DNA from: Limnoglobus roseus
GTDB taxonomy: Bacteria; Planctomycetota; Planctomycetia; Gemmatales; Gemmataceae
Length of the DNA: 64,000 bases
Assembly: GCF_008254045.1 (NCBI RefSeq)
Contig: NZ_CP042425.1
Span: 6,138,001 to 6,202,000, forward strand
Direction of reading: 5' to 3'
Every line of letters starts with the position of its first letter. Position 1 is the stretch's first letter. The notes beneath the pieces are model-generated. The model had not been told where the DNA came from and ran no database searches. It saw nothing but the letters and a program-made list of their open reading frames with translations. The position numbers were made by a program, and so were the translations under genes. Positions 53,953 to 61,963 of this stretch are shown here, piece after piece.

Positions 53953-54555
53953 ATGTGCCGAGTCCGAAAGCCGAAATGTGTCGAGGGGTTGGACACCGAA
54001 TCGTTCCACGTCTGGTACGTCTCCCACCGGCCGGGCGGGTACTTCGTCCAGTCGAAATCGGGCACCGTCGATGAGAAGCACGGCCAGTTTGTGTCGGCCG
54101 AGGACGCCCAAGAGTACCACGACGACCGGTTCAACGAGTTCGACGGCGAGCCGGACGACGACCACGAATCCCGTGGTGCGTTCCTCTTCGCCATGGCCCG
54201 GTGGATGAAGACCGACCGCCGCGGGGCTGACTTCGGCCGGCTCGCGAGCCTGTTGTCCGAGGTGTACCAGATTGCCACCCGCCTCCGCCTCGAACACCCC
54301 CGAATGTGCGAGTGCCCCGGGTGTCTGTACCTGATGGCGATGGACGAAGTTCGGCCGGGCGTCCGCAAGTTCATCTGGGACGGGATCGACGAACTCCCCG
54401 ACTCCGTCAAGGAGTTGAGCGCCGCCCTCGGCCTGAACTTCCCCCGGGACCGCACCGACCTCGGCAAGCGGTTCCGCCGGGCCAAGGTCGAAGCCGCCGC
54501 CCGCCCGCGGTTGATGTACGTCCTCCCGTCCCAGGTCGTCCCCGCCGGGTCGTGA
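53953..54555 (+). CDS. Cys-motif protein, paralogue of next gene
   Basis: 200 residues, start ATGTGC. Contains HPRMCECPGCLYLMAMDEV, then PGVRKFIWDGIDELPDSVKE; the same block (HPRLCGCPLCVLLAAHDD, PGFRQTVWASVTELPAVI) occurs in the next gene. The CxCxxC core suggests metal binding. Function unknown. Confidence 0.55.
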   Translation: MCRVRKPKCVEGLDTESFHVWYVSHRPGGYFVQSKSGTVDEKHGQFVSAEDAQEYHDDRFNEFDGEPDDDHESRGAFLFAMARWMKTDRRGADFGRLASLLSEVYQIATRLRLEHPRMCECPGCLYLMAMDEVRPGVRKFIWDGIDELPDSVKELSAALGLNFPRDRTDLGKRFRRAKVEAAARPRLMYVLPSQVVPAGS

Positions 54556-54619
54556 TCGCCCCCACCCCATGAGTTGACTGATCGCCTTCCACCTTCACCA
54601 CCGAAAAGGAATGCTTCCC

Positions 54620-55270
54620 ATGTGCCAGAGTTCAATGAACATGAGCGTGAGGGCCGATGTTGACGGCCCGACCTACCTCCCCTCGGCCGTCGCGCGTGCC
54701 CCGCACTGGCCACGATTCGTCATCGGCCGCGGCGGCCCGGAACACGGCCACGATTTTTACGTCCGTCGGCCCGGCCCCATTAGCTCTCGCGACCAAGTGT
54801 CACGGGTCCTGCGGGAAGCCGCGGCCGGGGAGGTTGACGGGTTCACCGACTGCCCACTCGAAGTCGGGGCGTTCGTCGCCGCCGCCACCGAGTGGGCCGA
54901 AGGGACTGTCGAACTCCGCCAGTACCAGCAATTGGCCCGCGTCCTCGACTTGGCAACGGAAATCGCGATGGACATGCTCGCCGCCCACCCCCGCCTCTGC
55001 GGGTGCCCGCTGTGCGTTCTCCTCGCCGCCCACGACGACCGCCAGCCCGGCTTCCGGCAAACGGTCTGGGCCAGCGTCACCGAACTCCCCGCCGTCATTA
55101 GCCCGATCAGACGGATGCTCGCCGACCGGATCGGCATGGGCGGTGTCTCGACCGCCAAGGCCATCCGCCTGACCGAGGGCCGGCTGTCGGACGACGTCGC
55201 GGAACACCTGTCGTACTCGGCCCATCGCCCGGCCGGCCAACGAGTCCCCCGTGCGACCTGCAACCTGTAA
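54620..55270 (+). CDS. Cys-motif protein, paralogue of previous gene
   Basis: 216 residues; start chosen at ATGTGC by analogy with the paralogue (an in-frame ATG lies nine bases upstream). HPRLCGCPLCVLLAAHDDRQ plus the ELP helix match the previous gene; N-terminal halves differ, e.g. RFVIGRGGPEHGHDFYVRRP here. A tandem duplication with divergence. Confidence 0.55.
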   Translation: MCQSSMNMSVRADVDGPTYLPSAVARAPHWPRFVIGRGGPEHGHDFYVRRPGPISSRDQVSRVLREAAAGEVDGFTDCPLEVGAFVAAATEWAEGTVELRQYQQLARVLDLATEIAMDMLAAHPRLCGCPLCVLLAAHDDRQPGFRQTVWASVTELPAVISPIRRMLADRIGMGGVSTAKAIRLTEGRLSDDVAEHLSYSAHRPAGQRVPRATCNL

Positions 55271-55308
55271 CCGACTTCCTTCTCTCAACCACTAACAGGA
55301 GTTTTCCA

Positions 55309-55632
55309 ATGGTTCAGCCACGGTTCGAAACCCGCACGCGGTGTGGCAAACTTGAGGACTCGCTGCCCGAAGGGGCCGCCGAGTTCATCGACATTCTGAA
55401 GCGGGCCGATCAACTCCGCGAGGACATGATCGACTTCGCCCGGCGTGGCAACGCGGTGCCGCTCCTGCAACAAATCATGGACCACCAGGGCGACCGGGAG
55501 GCGTCCCTTTTCGCCCGCGAAGCCATCGACGCCCTCTGCGGCACCGCGTTCCAACTCCGGGCCTTCCGCCTCGTCCTGATGGCCGACTTCGGCTCCCAGA
55601 GGTGGTGGGACGGCACCGAGTGCAAGGGGTGA
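55309..55632 (+). CDS. small helical accessory protein
   Basis: 107 residues, helical and charged: LPEGAAEFIDILKRADQLRE, LLQQIMDHQGDREASLFARE, LCGTAFQLRAFRLVLMADFG. Unknown function. Followed by a 199-bp gap that holds the branched RNA-like structure. Confidence 0.5.
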   Translation: MVQPRFETRTRCGKLEDSLPEGAAEFIDILKRADQLREDMIDFARRGNAVPLLQQIMDHQGDREASLFAREAIDALCGTAFQLRAFRLVLMADFGSQRWWDGTECKG

Positions 55633-55654
55633 GCGTGAACATTCCTGACGAGCC

Positions 55655-55723
55655 AACCGGCCCCCGGGGTGCCATCGTAGGCACGGTCACGCTTTAAGAG
55701 GACGTGACAACCGGGGGCCGGTT
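55655..55723. ncRNA. three-way-junction RNA-like structure
   Basis: Outer stem AACCGGCCCCCGG (55655-55667) pairs perfectly with 55711-55723. Inside it are two separate hairpins: GTGCC/GGCAC (55669-55684) and GTCACG/CGTGAC (55686-55708). Followed by a pyrimidine run (CCTTCTTCTT). Could be a branched terminator, an mRNA stabiliser or a small RNA; strand is not determined. Confidence 0.45.
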
Positions 55724-55831
55724 CCTTCTTCTTCCCGAACCGGCTATCTCTGCCGGCGTCAGCGTGGCGGTGGGTAGATTCTGGTCGAAAAGATTTGGTT
55801 CAATCCCAACGTTTCTCACCCGAGGTTCATC

Positions 55832-56353
55832 GTGGCAACGACCACAGTTCAAGCACTTATCGCCGCCGCCGAACAAGCCGAGCGGTACATCCTCGATGAG
55901 GGGGGCCGACCGCGCGGCGAAGTCATCGCCGCGATCCGCCTCGCCATCGCCGACTTGTCGCCGGACCATCCGCGTGTGTGGGGGTACCAGTGCCGGTGGT
56001 GCGCTAAGAGTCTCAAGTCCGCCGAGCCAAACCCGACCCGCTCGCCCCACTGCTCGCAGGAGTGTCGGCGACAACAGTTCGACTCCCACGCCCTCGCCCA
56101 ACAAAGGGCGTACAGGCTCCTTGACGGCGACATGACGACAGCCGACAAGGCTGGAATCATCGCCGCCTGCATTCGGCTCAAGTACGGCGACAACCCCCCG
56201 CGACTCGAAGCGGACGTGACGGGCTATCACCAAAAGCTCTTCTACGGCGTCGGGTTGACCCAAGACGAATCGCTCTCCCTCTTTCTCGCCGTTTGCGCGG
56301 AACTCGACCGCCGCAAGGTACCGGCCGACGACTCGAACGAACACCACTTGTAA
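55832..56353 (+). CDS. zinc-binding accessory protein
   Basis: 173 residues, GTG start. Central Cys motif YQCRWCAKSL and PHCSQECRRQQFD form a treble-clef-like zinc site. N- and C-terminal parts are helical (ALIAAAEQAERYILDEGGR, LSLFLAVCAELDRRKV). Possibly DNA binding. No family recognised. Confidence 0.55.
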   Translation: MATTTVQALIAAAEQAERYILDEGGRPRGEVIAAIRLAIADLSPDHPRVWGYQCRWCAKSLKSAEPNPTRSPHCSQECRRQQFDSHALAQQRAYRLLDGDMTTADKAGIIAACIRLKYGDNPPRLEADVTGYHQKLFYGVGLTQDESLSLFLAVCAELDRRKVPADDSNEHHL

Positions 56354-56398
56354 CGCCAGACCGGAACGCATTGGCCGAGGACCGGGAACATTTACCGC

Positions 56399-56980
56399 AT
56401 GGACGCACACACACCGATGAAATGCCCGACCCTCCAACTGCAAGAATCTTGCAGTTGCGACACCGCCGACCGGGACCGCCTCCTGCTGTCGGTCCACAAT
56501 CTCGTGAAGATGCTCGTCCGCCAGCGGGTGCGCGACCCCGAACGGGCCGAGGACGTGGTCCAGGACGTGTGCCTCCGCATCCTCCACACGTGGTCGCATT
56601 GGGACAAGGCGAGGGGCCAAGCCTCGACCTGGACCAAGTGGCAGGTGCGGTCCGTCGTCGCCCGATCGGGGGAGCGGGCCAAGCGTCGGGCCGCACGCTA
56701 CAAGTCGCTGACGGAGAAAGTCACGGACGGCCTGTACGCGGACGACGGACTCCCGGCCGAGGCGGTCGAGCGGGCGGAGGTCGTCGCCCTGGTCCGCGAG
56801 GCGGTGGCCGCCTTAGACGATGCGACGGCGGAACTGCTCCACGCCCGGCACGTGGACGGCGAATCGGGCAACGGGATCGCTCGCCGAATGGGCCGCTCTG
56901 GCGGTGTGGTGCATCGCCGATTAGTCCACGCCGAAGGTGATGCGATGTACGAACTGAAGAGGCGGGGGTTGAGTTCCTGA
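56399..56980 (+). CDS. sigma-70-family (ECF-like) factor
   Basis: 193 residues. Region 2: LLSVHNLVKMLVRQRVRDPE, RAEDVVQDVCLRILHTWSHW (the DVVQD/F-type box). Region 4: ALDDATAELLHARHVDGESG, NGIARRMGRSGGVVHRRLVH. The N-terminus has a CSCDT stretch. Third sigma-like gene of the prophage. It probably drives late or accessory phage promoters, perhaps those with the TCAGGCAGGG motif. No anti-sigma gene is adjacent. Confidence 0.75.
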   Translation: MDAHTPMKCPTLQLQESCSCDTADRDRLLLSVHNLVKMLVRQRVRDPERAEDVVQDVCLRILHTWSHWDKARGQASTWTKWQVRSVVARSGERAKRRAARYKSLTEKVTDGLYADDGLPAEAVERAEVVALVREAVAALDDATAELLHARHVDGESGNGIARRMGRSGGVVHRRLVHAEGDAMYELKRRGLSS

Positions 56981-57003
56981 ACCACTAACGGGAGACGCTA
57001 ACG

Positions 57004-57282
57004 ATGTTCGCGAAACTGTTCGGGCCGCCAGAGCGGCAAATTCTGTGCGTCCTGGATTCCGACCCGGAAACTGCGGCGTCGGTGATTCGCGTTTCCGTCG
57101 AACCGCCGGGGTTGGGCGTTTGCTCGATCAACCTCGGCTACGGCGACACGGAGGATGGCATCGCGAGGGCGAAGCAATCGTTTGTTGAGCTGGATGAGGC
57201 CAAGGCGGACTCGCTCGCCCGCCCCATCTTCGAGATGGCTGCCAAACTCCGACCACACCCAACCACCGAGGAGAAAGGCTAA
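57004..57282 (+). CDS. small hypothetical protein
   Basis: 92 residues. Alpha/beta: QILCVLDSDPETAASVIRVS, GIARAKQSFVELDEAKADSL. The stop overlaps the next start (TAATG). Unknown function. Confidence 0.5.
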   Translation: MFAKLFGPPERQILCVLDSDPETAASVIRVSVEPPGLGVCSINLGYGDTEDGIARAKQSFVELDEAKADSLARPIFEMAAKLRPHPTTEEKG

Positions 57283-57779
57283 TGCTCTCGCAAATCCAGA
57301 TCGTCGCCGCCATCTGTGCCGACCTTGAGCGGCAAGGGCGTCCGTACCTGACCGCCCGGCAAATGAACGTCATCGCCGCGGCGGCGACCAACATCGTCGA
57401 GCACATCGCTCAGGCCGATGCTCAACGCGAGCCAAATGGTAACGCCGCCGTGCCGGAGGCTAGAGCGACCACCAAGTCGAAGAAGCGGCCGAGGTGGTCC
57501 GTCCTGATCCCGCCCGTTGGGACCGGCGTCCCCAAGCTCATCACGGCGATCGGTAGCTCTCAAAACGACTGGACTCGTGGCGAACTATTGGTCTGGACCC
57601 GGGATTTGGATGAGGCGCGTAAGGTCGCGAACGCGCACGGCGGGGTGGTCGTGAACACGGCTTGGTTACGGATGCAGTGGCGAGAGTACCTCCGCACGCG
57701 ATTCATCCCCGAACACGCCCTCGCACCCGCTACCGACATTGACAAAGACGCCGCTACGGAGCTTGACAGATTGATTTAG
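57282..57779 (+). CDS. hypothetical protein
   Basis: 165 residues, coupled to the previous gene. Helical N-terminus (QIVAAICADLERQGRPYLTA), basic linker (TTKSKKRPRW) and a C-terminal domain with ELLVWTRDLDEARKVANAHG. Unknown function. Confidence 0.5.
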   Translation: MLSQIQIVAAICADLERQGRPYLTARQMNVIAAAATNIVEHIAQADAQREPNGNAAVPEARATTKSKKRPRWSVLIPPVGTGVPKLITAIGSSQNDWTRGELLVWTRDLDEARKVANAHGGVVVNTAWLRMQWREYLRTRFIPEHALAPATDIDKDAATELDRLI

Positions 57780-57882
57780 AAATTAGGGTCCGAGTGCTGA
57801 AAGAGCGTGTTGGGACCTTCTGTATAGCAGGCAGCGAACGGACGAACAATGACACGACTCTCTCATCGCAAGGAGATCAAAC

Positions 57883-58347
57883 GTGAGCGATCAAGCCCCT
57901 CCGAGCGACAACCTATCGGGTGTCCCAACCCCTGAATTGCGGAAGACGCTGGAACACTTACTTAGCGCGTTCAGGTTCGAAGTCGACGAACTATATCGTC
58001 CGCACTTCGAGGCTGGATACGCCATTGGGCAGAAATTCGTGACCGATCCGGCACACGAGGCGATGACCCGACGGTTGGCCAAATACTACCAACTTCTCAA
58101 GGAAGATGAACCCGCCATCAAGACGCCGATGAACTGGATTGAGAAGTTGGCGTGGCCAAGTGAAGGCGACCCCAGACTCTGGTTCATCGCCGTTGCGATG
58201 ACGGGCAGAACGGATCTGACGCTCGACGACACCGAACGCATTCTTGTGGCCGCTGGCATTCCTGAGTCGGGGACCGAAAGCCCGTACCTACTCGCCGGTT
58301 TCGTCGTCGCCGTCATCGACGTCACCGACGGTGAGGAGACGCCATGA
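57883..58347 (+). CDS. hypothetical protein
   Basis: 154 residues, GTG start. Helical: LRKTLEHLLSAFRFEVDELY, MTRRLAKYYQLLKEDEPAI, LDDTERILVAAGIPESGTES. AT-richer than the structural genes. Unknown function. Confidence 0.5.
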   Translation: MSDQAPPSDNLSGVPTPELRKTLEHLLSAFRFEVDELYRPHFEAGYAIGQKFVTDPAHEAMTRRLAKYYQLLKEDEPAIKTPMNWIEKLAWPSEGDPRLWFIAVAMTGRTDLTLDDTERILVAAGIPESGTESPYLLAGFVVAVIDVTDGEETP

Positions 58348-58410
58348 GGCGTCGAACAACTGGTAGTCACAGCGTCGATATCGTCCCCGTGGGCCGTGTA
58401 GTCTCGGACC

Positions 58411-59235
58411 ATGGGGACAACGAAACCGTGTCGGCACTGCGGCGTGCCGGTCGAGCAACCGGTCAGCCAGAACCGCAAACAATGCTCGGACTGCGGGCGG
58501 AAGGCCCACGCCGTACTCAGACGCCTCTGGCGGGATCGGAAGCGGGCCGAGTCTACGCCCGTCCACGCGCCGCCGTGCGTCGTCTGCGGGAAGCCCGCCC
58601 AACGCCGGAGCGGCATGTTCAACGCTTGGTACCGCCTGACTTGCTCGGATGCGTGCGCCAAGGAAAACGAGCGGAGGGTCAACCGGGCGAGCGGTCTGGT
58701 GCGAGAACAGAGGGGGGCAAATCCCCGCCCGGCATTCCCGTGCGGGTGGTGCGGCGTGGCGTGCGAGAACCCGACACGCCGGAAGTACTGCACGGACGAG
58801 TGCGCCCGGCAGGCCCAATCACACCGCGCCCGTGAGGCCGCCCGACGCCGTCTGGCCGCGGCCGGCCGGCCGATCGTCCTCCCCGGTGAGCCGTACCGCT
58901 GCCAGACGTGCGACGGCCTTTTCCCGCGGAAGCGGCAAAGTGACCGCCCGCGGTTCTGCCCTGGTTGCCGCGTTGCCCGGAATCGCGTCCTACAGGCGGC
59001 GTGCAGGATCAACCGACGACTTACCGACCCCGACAAGTTCTACCGCCAAGAGAGGGACAAGCGTGCCCGAGTTACCGAGCGATTACGCACCGACCCCGCC
59101 TTCCACAACCGACACCTCCGCCGGATGCTTGCGTCGAAGCGGAGAAACGCTCGCCGTCAGTTTGAACTCGAACTGGCCCGGGGCATCGCGGAACTGGCGG
59201 CCCGTGGAGTCGTTGAGCGACCAGGGCTTGATTGA
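58411..59235 (+). CDS. multi-zinc-finger protein
   Basis: 274 residues with about four Cys clusters: CRHCGVPV...CSDCGRK, CVVCGKPA...CSDACAK, CGWCGVAC...CTDECAR, CQTCDGLF...CPGCRV. The rest is strongly basic (RLRTDPAFHNRHLRRMLASK), suggesting nucleic-acid binding. Similar in plan to the zinc-site genes upstream. Function unknown; possibly a DNA-associated phage factor. Confidence 0.6.
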   Translation: MGTTKPCRHCGVPVEQPVSQNRKQCSDCGRKAHAVLRRLWRDRKRAESTPVHAPPCVVCGKPAQRRSGMFNAWYRLTCSDACAKENERRVNRASGLVREQRGANPRPAFPCGWCGVACENPTRRKYCTDECARQAQSHRAREAARRRLAAAGRPIVLPGEPYRCQTCDGLFPRKRQSDRPRFCPGCRVARNRVLQAACRINRRLTDPDKFYRQERDKRARVTERLRTDPAFHNRHLRRMLASKRRNARRQFELELARGIAELAARGVVERPGLD

Positions 59236-59824
59236 CGAGTTCGGACAGCTCGCGGGCTGGACCGTGAGCGTGCTCCTCCGGGGGGCAAGCCTGTACGGCG
59301 AGGCCTTGCGCCGCGGCATCACCCTCCGACTCGACTCGACCCTTTGGAGAGACGTACTCCCGAGAATTAGCGCCGGCACCTTGTCGCCCCGGGCGGCCGT
59401 GGCCTACGCCGGACAGCCGGGATTACTGAAACGCTTGGCGAGTTTACCCTTCGACGTGCAAGACCACTTCGCCGCGGGCGGGCGAGTGAGCGTGATCCCG
59501 GCAGTGGGTGCCGCTCCAACCGAGATGGGCTTGTGCGAACTCTACGACGCCGGTTTGGCCGCGACCGTAATCAACGGCGGGAGGCTTGTGGACCTGGACG
59601 CGCAACGGGCCTCGCTCGCGGCGAAGGCGAAGTACGCGCGGGGCGCGGCCTCGCACGCGACCACTGCCGCCCCGGTCGCCGCGGGGTTGCCCACTGATGC
59701 TGACATCGGGTCGCTCGCCGCGTTCCTGGGTGACGCGATGCGGACCGGGAACATCGACCGGCCGACGCCACTTTGGATCGCAGAGCGAGTGGTGGTCTGG
59801 ATGCGGGGAAGGGCAGGGGGGTGA
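59204..59824 (+). CDS. hypothetical protein at the prophage right end
   Basis: 206 residues from a GTG overlapping the zinc-finger gene by 32 bp (later TTG codons are alternatives). FGQLAGWTVSVLLRGASLYG, LPRISAGTLSPRAAVAYAGQ and an Ala-rich C-terminus. The last gene before attR. The 314 bp from 59825 to 60138 hold only attR, the tRNA-terminator copy and the leader of the second integrase. Confidence 0.45.
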   Translation: MESLSDQGLIDEFGQLAGWTVSVLLRGASLYGEALRRGITLRLDSTLWRDVLPRISAGTLSPRAAVAYAGQPGLLKRLASLPFDVQDHFAAGGRVSVIPAVGAAPTEMGLCELYDAGLAATVINGGRLVDLDAQRASLAAKAKYARGAASHATTAAPVAAGLPTDADIGSLAAFLGDAMRTGNIDRPTPLWIAERVVVWMRGRAGG

Positions 59825-59994
59825 GTGTCGAAAAGGGAGATTTTCGAGCGTATCGCGAATCGCAGTTTACTCGCCCAATATCGCGAAAACGCCATATTCT
59901 AAGACATTCCGCCCGGCATATGTCTCACTCGAAAACACGGAAAAAGCCTTGGATTTTGGCACTTCTGTCCTGAACAGGCGTTTATCAACGTGGT

Positions 59995-60038
59995 TTCACA
60001 CGGACGAAGTCACAGGTTCAAATCCTGTACCGCCCACT
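59995..60038 (+). repeat. attR of element 1 / attL of element 2
   Basis: Exact 44-bp copy of 19712-19755 (tRNA-Val 3' part). No 5' half of a tRNA precedes it. Shared by both tandem elements. Confidence 0.95.
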
Positions 60039-60064
60039 AAAAACCCTTAATTTCCAGTCAATTC

Positions 60065-60086
60065 GCATCGGTCAAACGGCCGATGC
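60065..60086 (+). terminator. second copy of the tRNA-terminator hairpin
   Basis: GCATCGGTC / GGCCGATGC with AAAC loop, then TTTC. Compared with 19782 one C became T, leaving a G-U pair, so the fold is kept. Confidence 0.6.
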
Positions 60087-60138
60087 TTTCTCACGTCGAC
60101 CCATTTCGTCGGAAATCATCGGAAATCGGAGTCACATC

Positions 60139-61360
60139 ATGGGTCGGAAGAAGGCAGTCGTACCCCAACTGCGCGAATTCCAAGGCTACGCCACCTGCTG
60201 GGTGAACGGGAAGCGAGAATACTTCGGCCGGTTCGGGTCGGCCGAGTCGGAGGAGAAATTCCGGTCGTTCGTCGCGCAGTATGCGGTGAACCCGGCGTCC
60301 ACGCCGAAGGACGCCGGCGGCATCCTGGCCCACCTGATCGGCGGGTACCTGAAATCGCCCGACGCCCCGCCGTCGCTGGAGAAGAAGCGGCAGATCGCGT
60401 TTCTCATCAACCACCTCGGCCCGGTGGCGTTGAAGCAGGTCGATCACGTCTCCCCGCAAGAACTCAAAGGGTTGTTCAAGCGAAAGGCCGAGGAACAGCG
60501 GCCGGTCAAGGGAGGCGGGGAAGGCGAGGTCGAGCCGAAGTACAGTCAGACGACGCTCCGGACGTGCTTCGCAAACCTGAAGCGGGTGTACGCCTGGGCG
60601 ATCGAGTGTAAGAAGATTTCCGGGGACGCGGCCACCCCTATCCTGGCCATCAAGAACTTGCCCATCTCGTCGGCCCGGCGCGAGAAGGACGTCGAGCCGG
60701 TCCCGCGGGAGCACGTCGAGGCGACGCTGAAGTTCCTCACGCCCACGGTGGCGGCGATGGTCAACTTGCAACTGCTGACGTGGATGCGGCCGAGCGACCT
60801 GTTCAACATGACCGGGGCCGAGGTCCACCGCGGCGGGTTGGTGAAGATCGGCGGCATAGCCCGCGACCTGGACCGCGAAGGCGTGTGGGTGTACGTGCGG
60901 AAGGTTCACAAGACGGCCCGGTTCGGTCACGTTCGGGTGATCGTGCTGGGCAAGGAGGAGCGGATGATCGTCGAGCCGCGGCTCACCCGGCCGGACAACG
61001 TGCCGCTGTTCCAGCCGTTCGAAAGTTTCACGGAGTCGTACCGCCGTGAGTCGCTCGACATGAAGCGGGCGAAGCCGGGGGGCGAGGAAGCACAACGCGA
61101 AGTGGACCCGACAGAGCTACGCGAAGGCCGTGGAGCGGGCGGCGGCGAAGGCCGGCGTTCCGCACTGGTCGCCGTACCAAATCCGTCACTTGGTGTCGGC
61201 CGAGACGCAGGCCGATTTCGACCTGGACCACGCCCGGGCAAAGCTGGGGCAGAAGTCGATGAACGTGGCAGAGAAGTACGCGGACTTGGACTTCAAGAAG
61301 GCGGCGAACACCGCGAGGCGGAAGGGAAAGGGCGGGGCGGGGTCAGACGCCGGCGGGTGA
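60139..61360 (+). pseudogene. int: tyrosine integrase of element 2, frameshifted
   Basis: Homologous throughout to the integrase at 19859 (GRKKAVVPQLREFQGYATCW, LLTWMRPSDLFNMT, YQIRHLVSAETQ, EKYADLDF). One extra G in a six-G run (61077-61082) shifts the frame after KRAKPG; without it the protein continues ARKHNAKWTRQSYAKAVERA to the stop at 61360, about 406 residues. As written, catalytic His/Arg and Tyr boxes are lost. Either a real mutation or an assembly error. Confidence 0.85.
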
Positions 61361-61612
61361 CGGCCGGGCCTCCGACTCGGTCCGGAGTTCGGTCATCAGC
61401 GTGTCGAGGTAGGACGCGGCCTCCTTCTCGCTGATGGCCCGCGGTGCGGGCTCTCCGGTCAATCGGGCGACTTCCGTCGCCGGAATCCACCACTGACCCC
61501 GGGGACCTCCGGGCCGACGACCGCGGACGCGCTTCTGCCTCAGCCATCGGTAGACGGTCGCCGGGTTGATGCCGAGCGCTTCCGCGAACTCGTCCGGCGA
61601 CAAGTGGTTCGT
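61343..61612 (-). CDS. excisionase-like HTH protein of element 2
   Basis: 89 residues from MTNHLSPDEFAEALGINPAT (start near 61612; the frame is open ~70 codons further upstream). HTH with ATVYRWLRQKRVRGRRPG, GQWWIPATEVARLTGEPAP. Paralogue of the gene at 21059, same position and orientation against the integrase, whose true 3' end it overlaps by 18 bp. Confidence 0.7.
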   Translation of the reverse strand, partial: TNHLSPDEFAEALGINPATVYRWLRQKRVRGRRPGGPRGQWWIPATEVARLTGEPAPRAISEKEAASYLDTLMTELRTESEARPSPAGV

Positions 61613-61963
61613 CATTTCCGAATGCCCCTCTACTGAGTCCTTGATGATTCGCCTGCCGGCCATCACTCTCACGCCACGTGGAGGCCGGCCGACCTTCCGC
61701 ACGTCGTGGATTGCTGAGGTCACACGAGGCGCGGCTGTTTGTGGCACATAGAACTCGACAACTTCGCGCCGAACGCAGAGCGAATTCTTGGATTGCAGAA
61801 CCTGCCTACTCCGTAGGGCCGCCACTTACGTGATTTGGTTGGTACCGGAAGCGACTCATGGCCACTGCTGAAGTCTTGTCCGCCGCACCCGCGAGTTTTG
61901 TCAACGGGCGGCGCATCCGCCACGGGGCGAAGGACGAGTAGTACGTCAGGTTCGTCGCGCATG

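Larger units (their letters stand above)
19712..60038 (+). mobile_element. integrated prophage in tRNA-Val (40.3 kb)
   Basis: Bounded by an exact 44-bp direct repeat of the tRNA-Val 3' end. It contains an integrase next to the left att site, an excisionase-like gene, a replication block, a full Mu-like head plus siphovirus-type tail gene set, sigma factors and accessory genes. The terminase large subunit has a nonsense codon and no lysis genes were recognised, so it may be defective. Confidence 0.93.

Noticed and set aside
55646..55652. CTGACGA, the CUGANGA core of hammerhead ribozymes, just before the three-way junction
   Set aside because: No GAAA strand or cleavage site in the right places, and the junction strands are too short for a hammerhead core.
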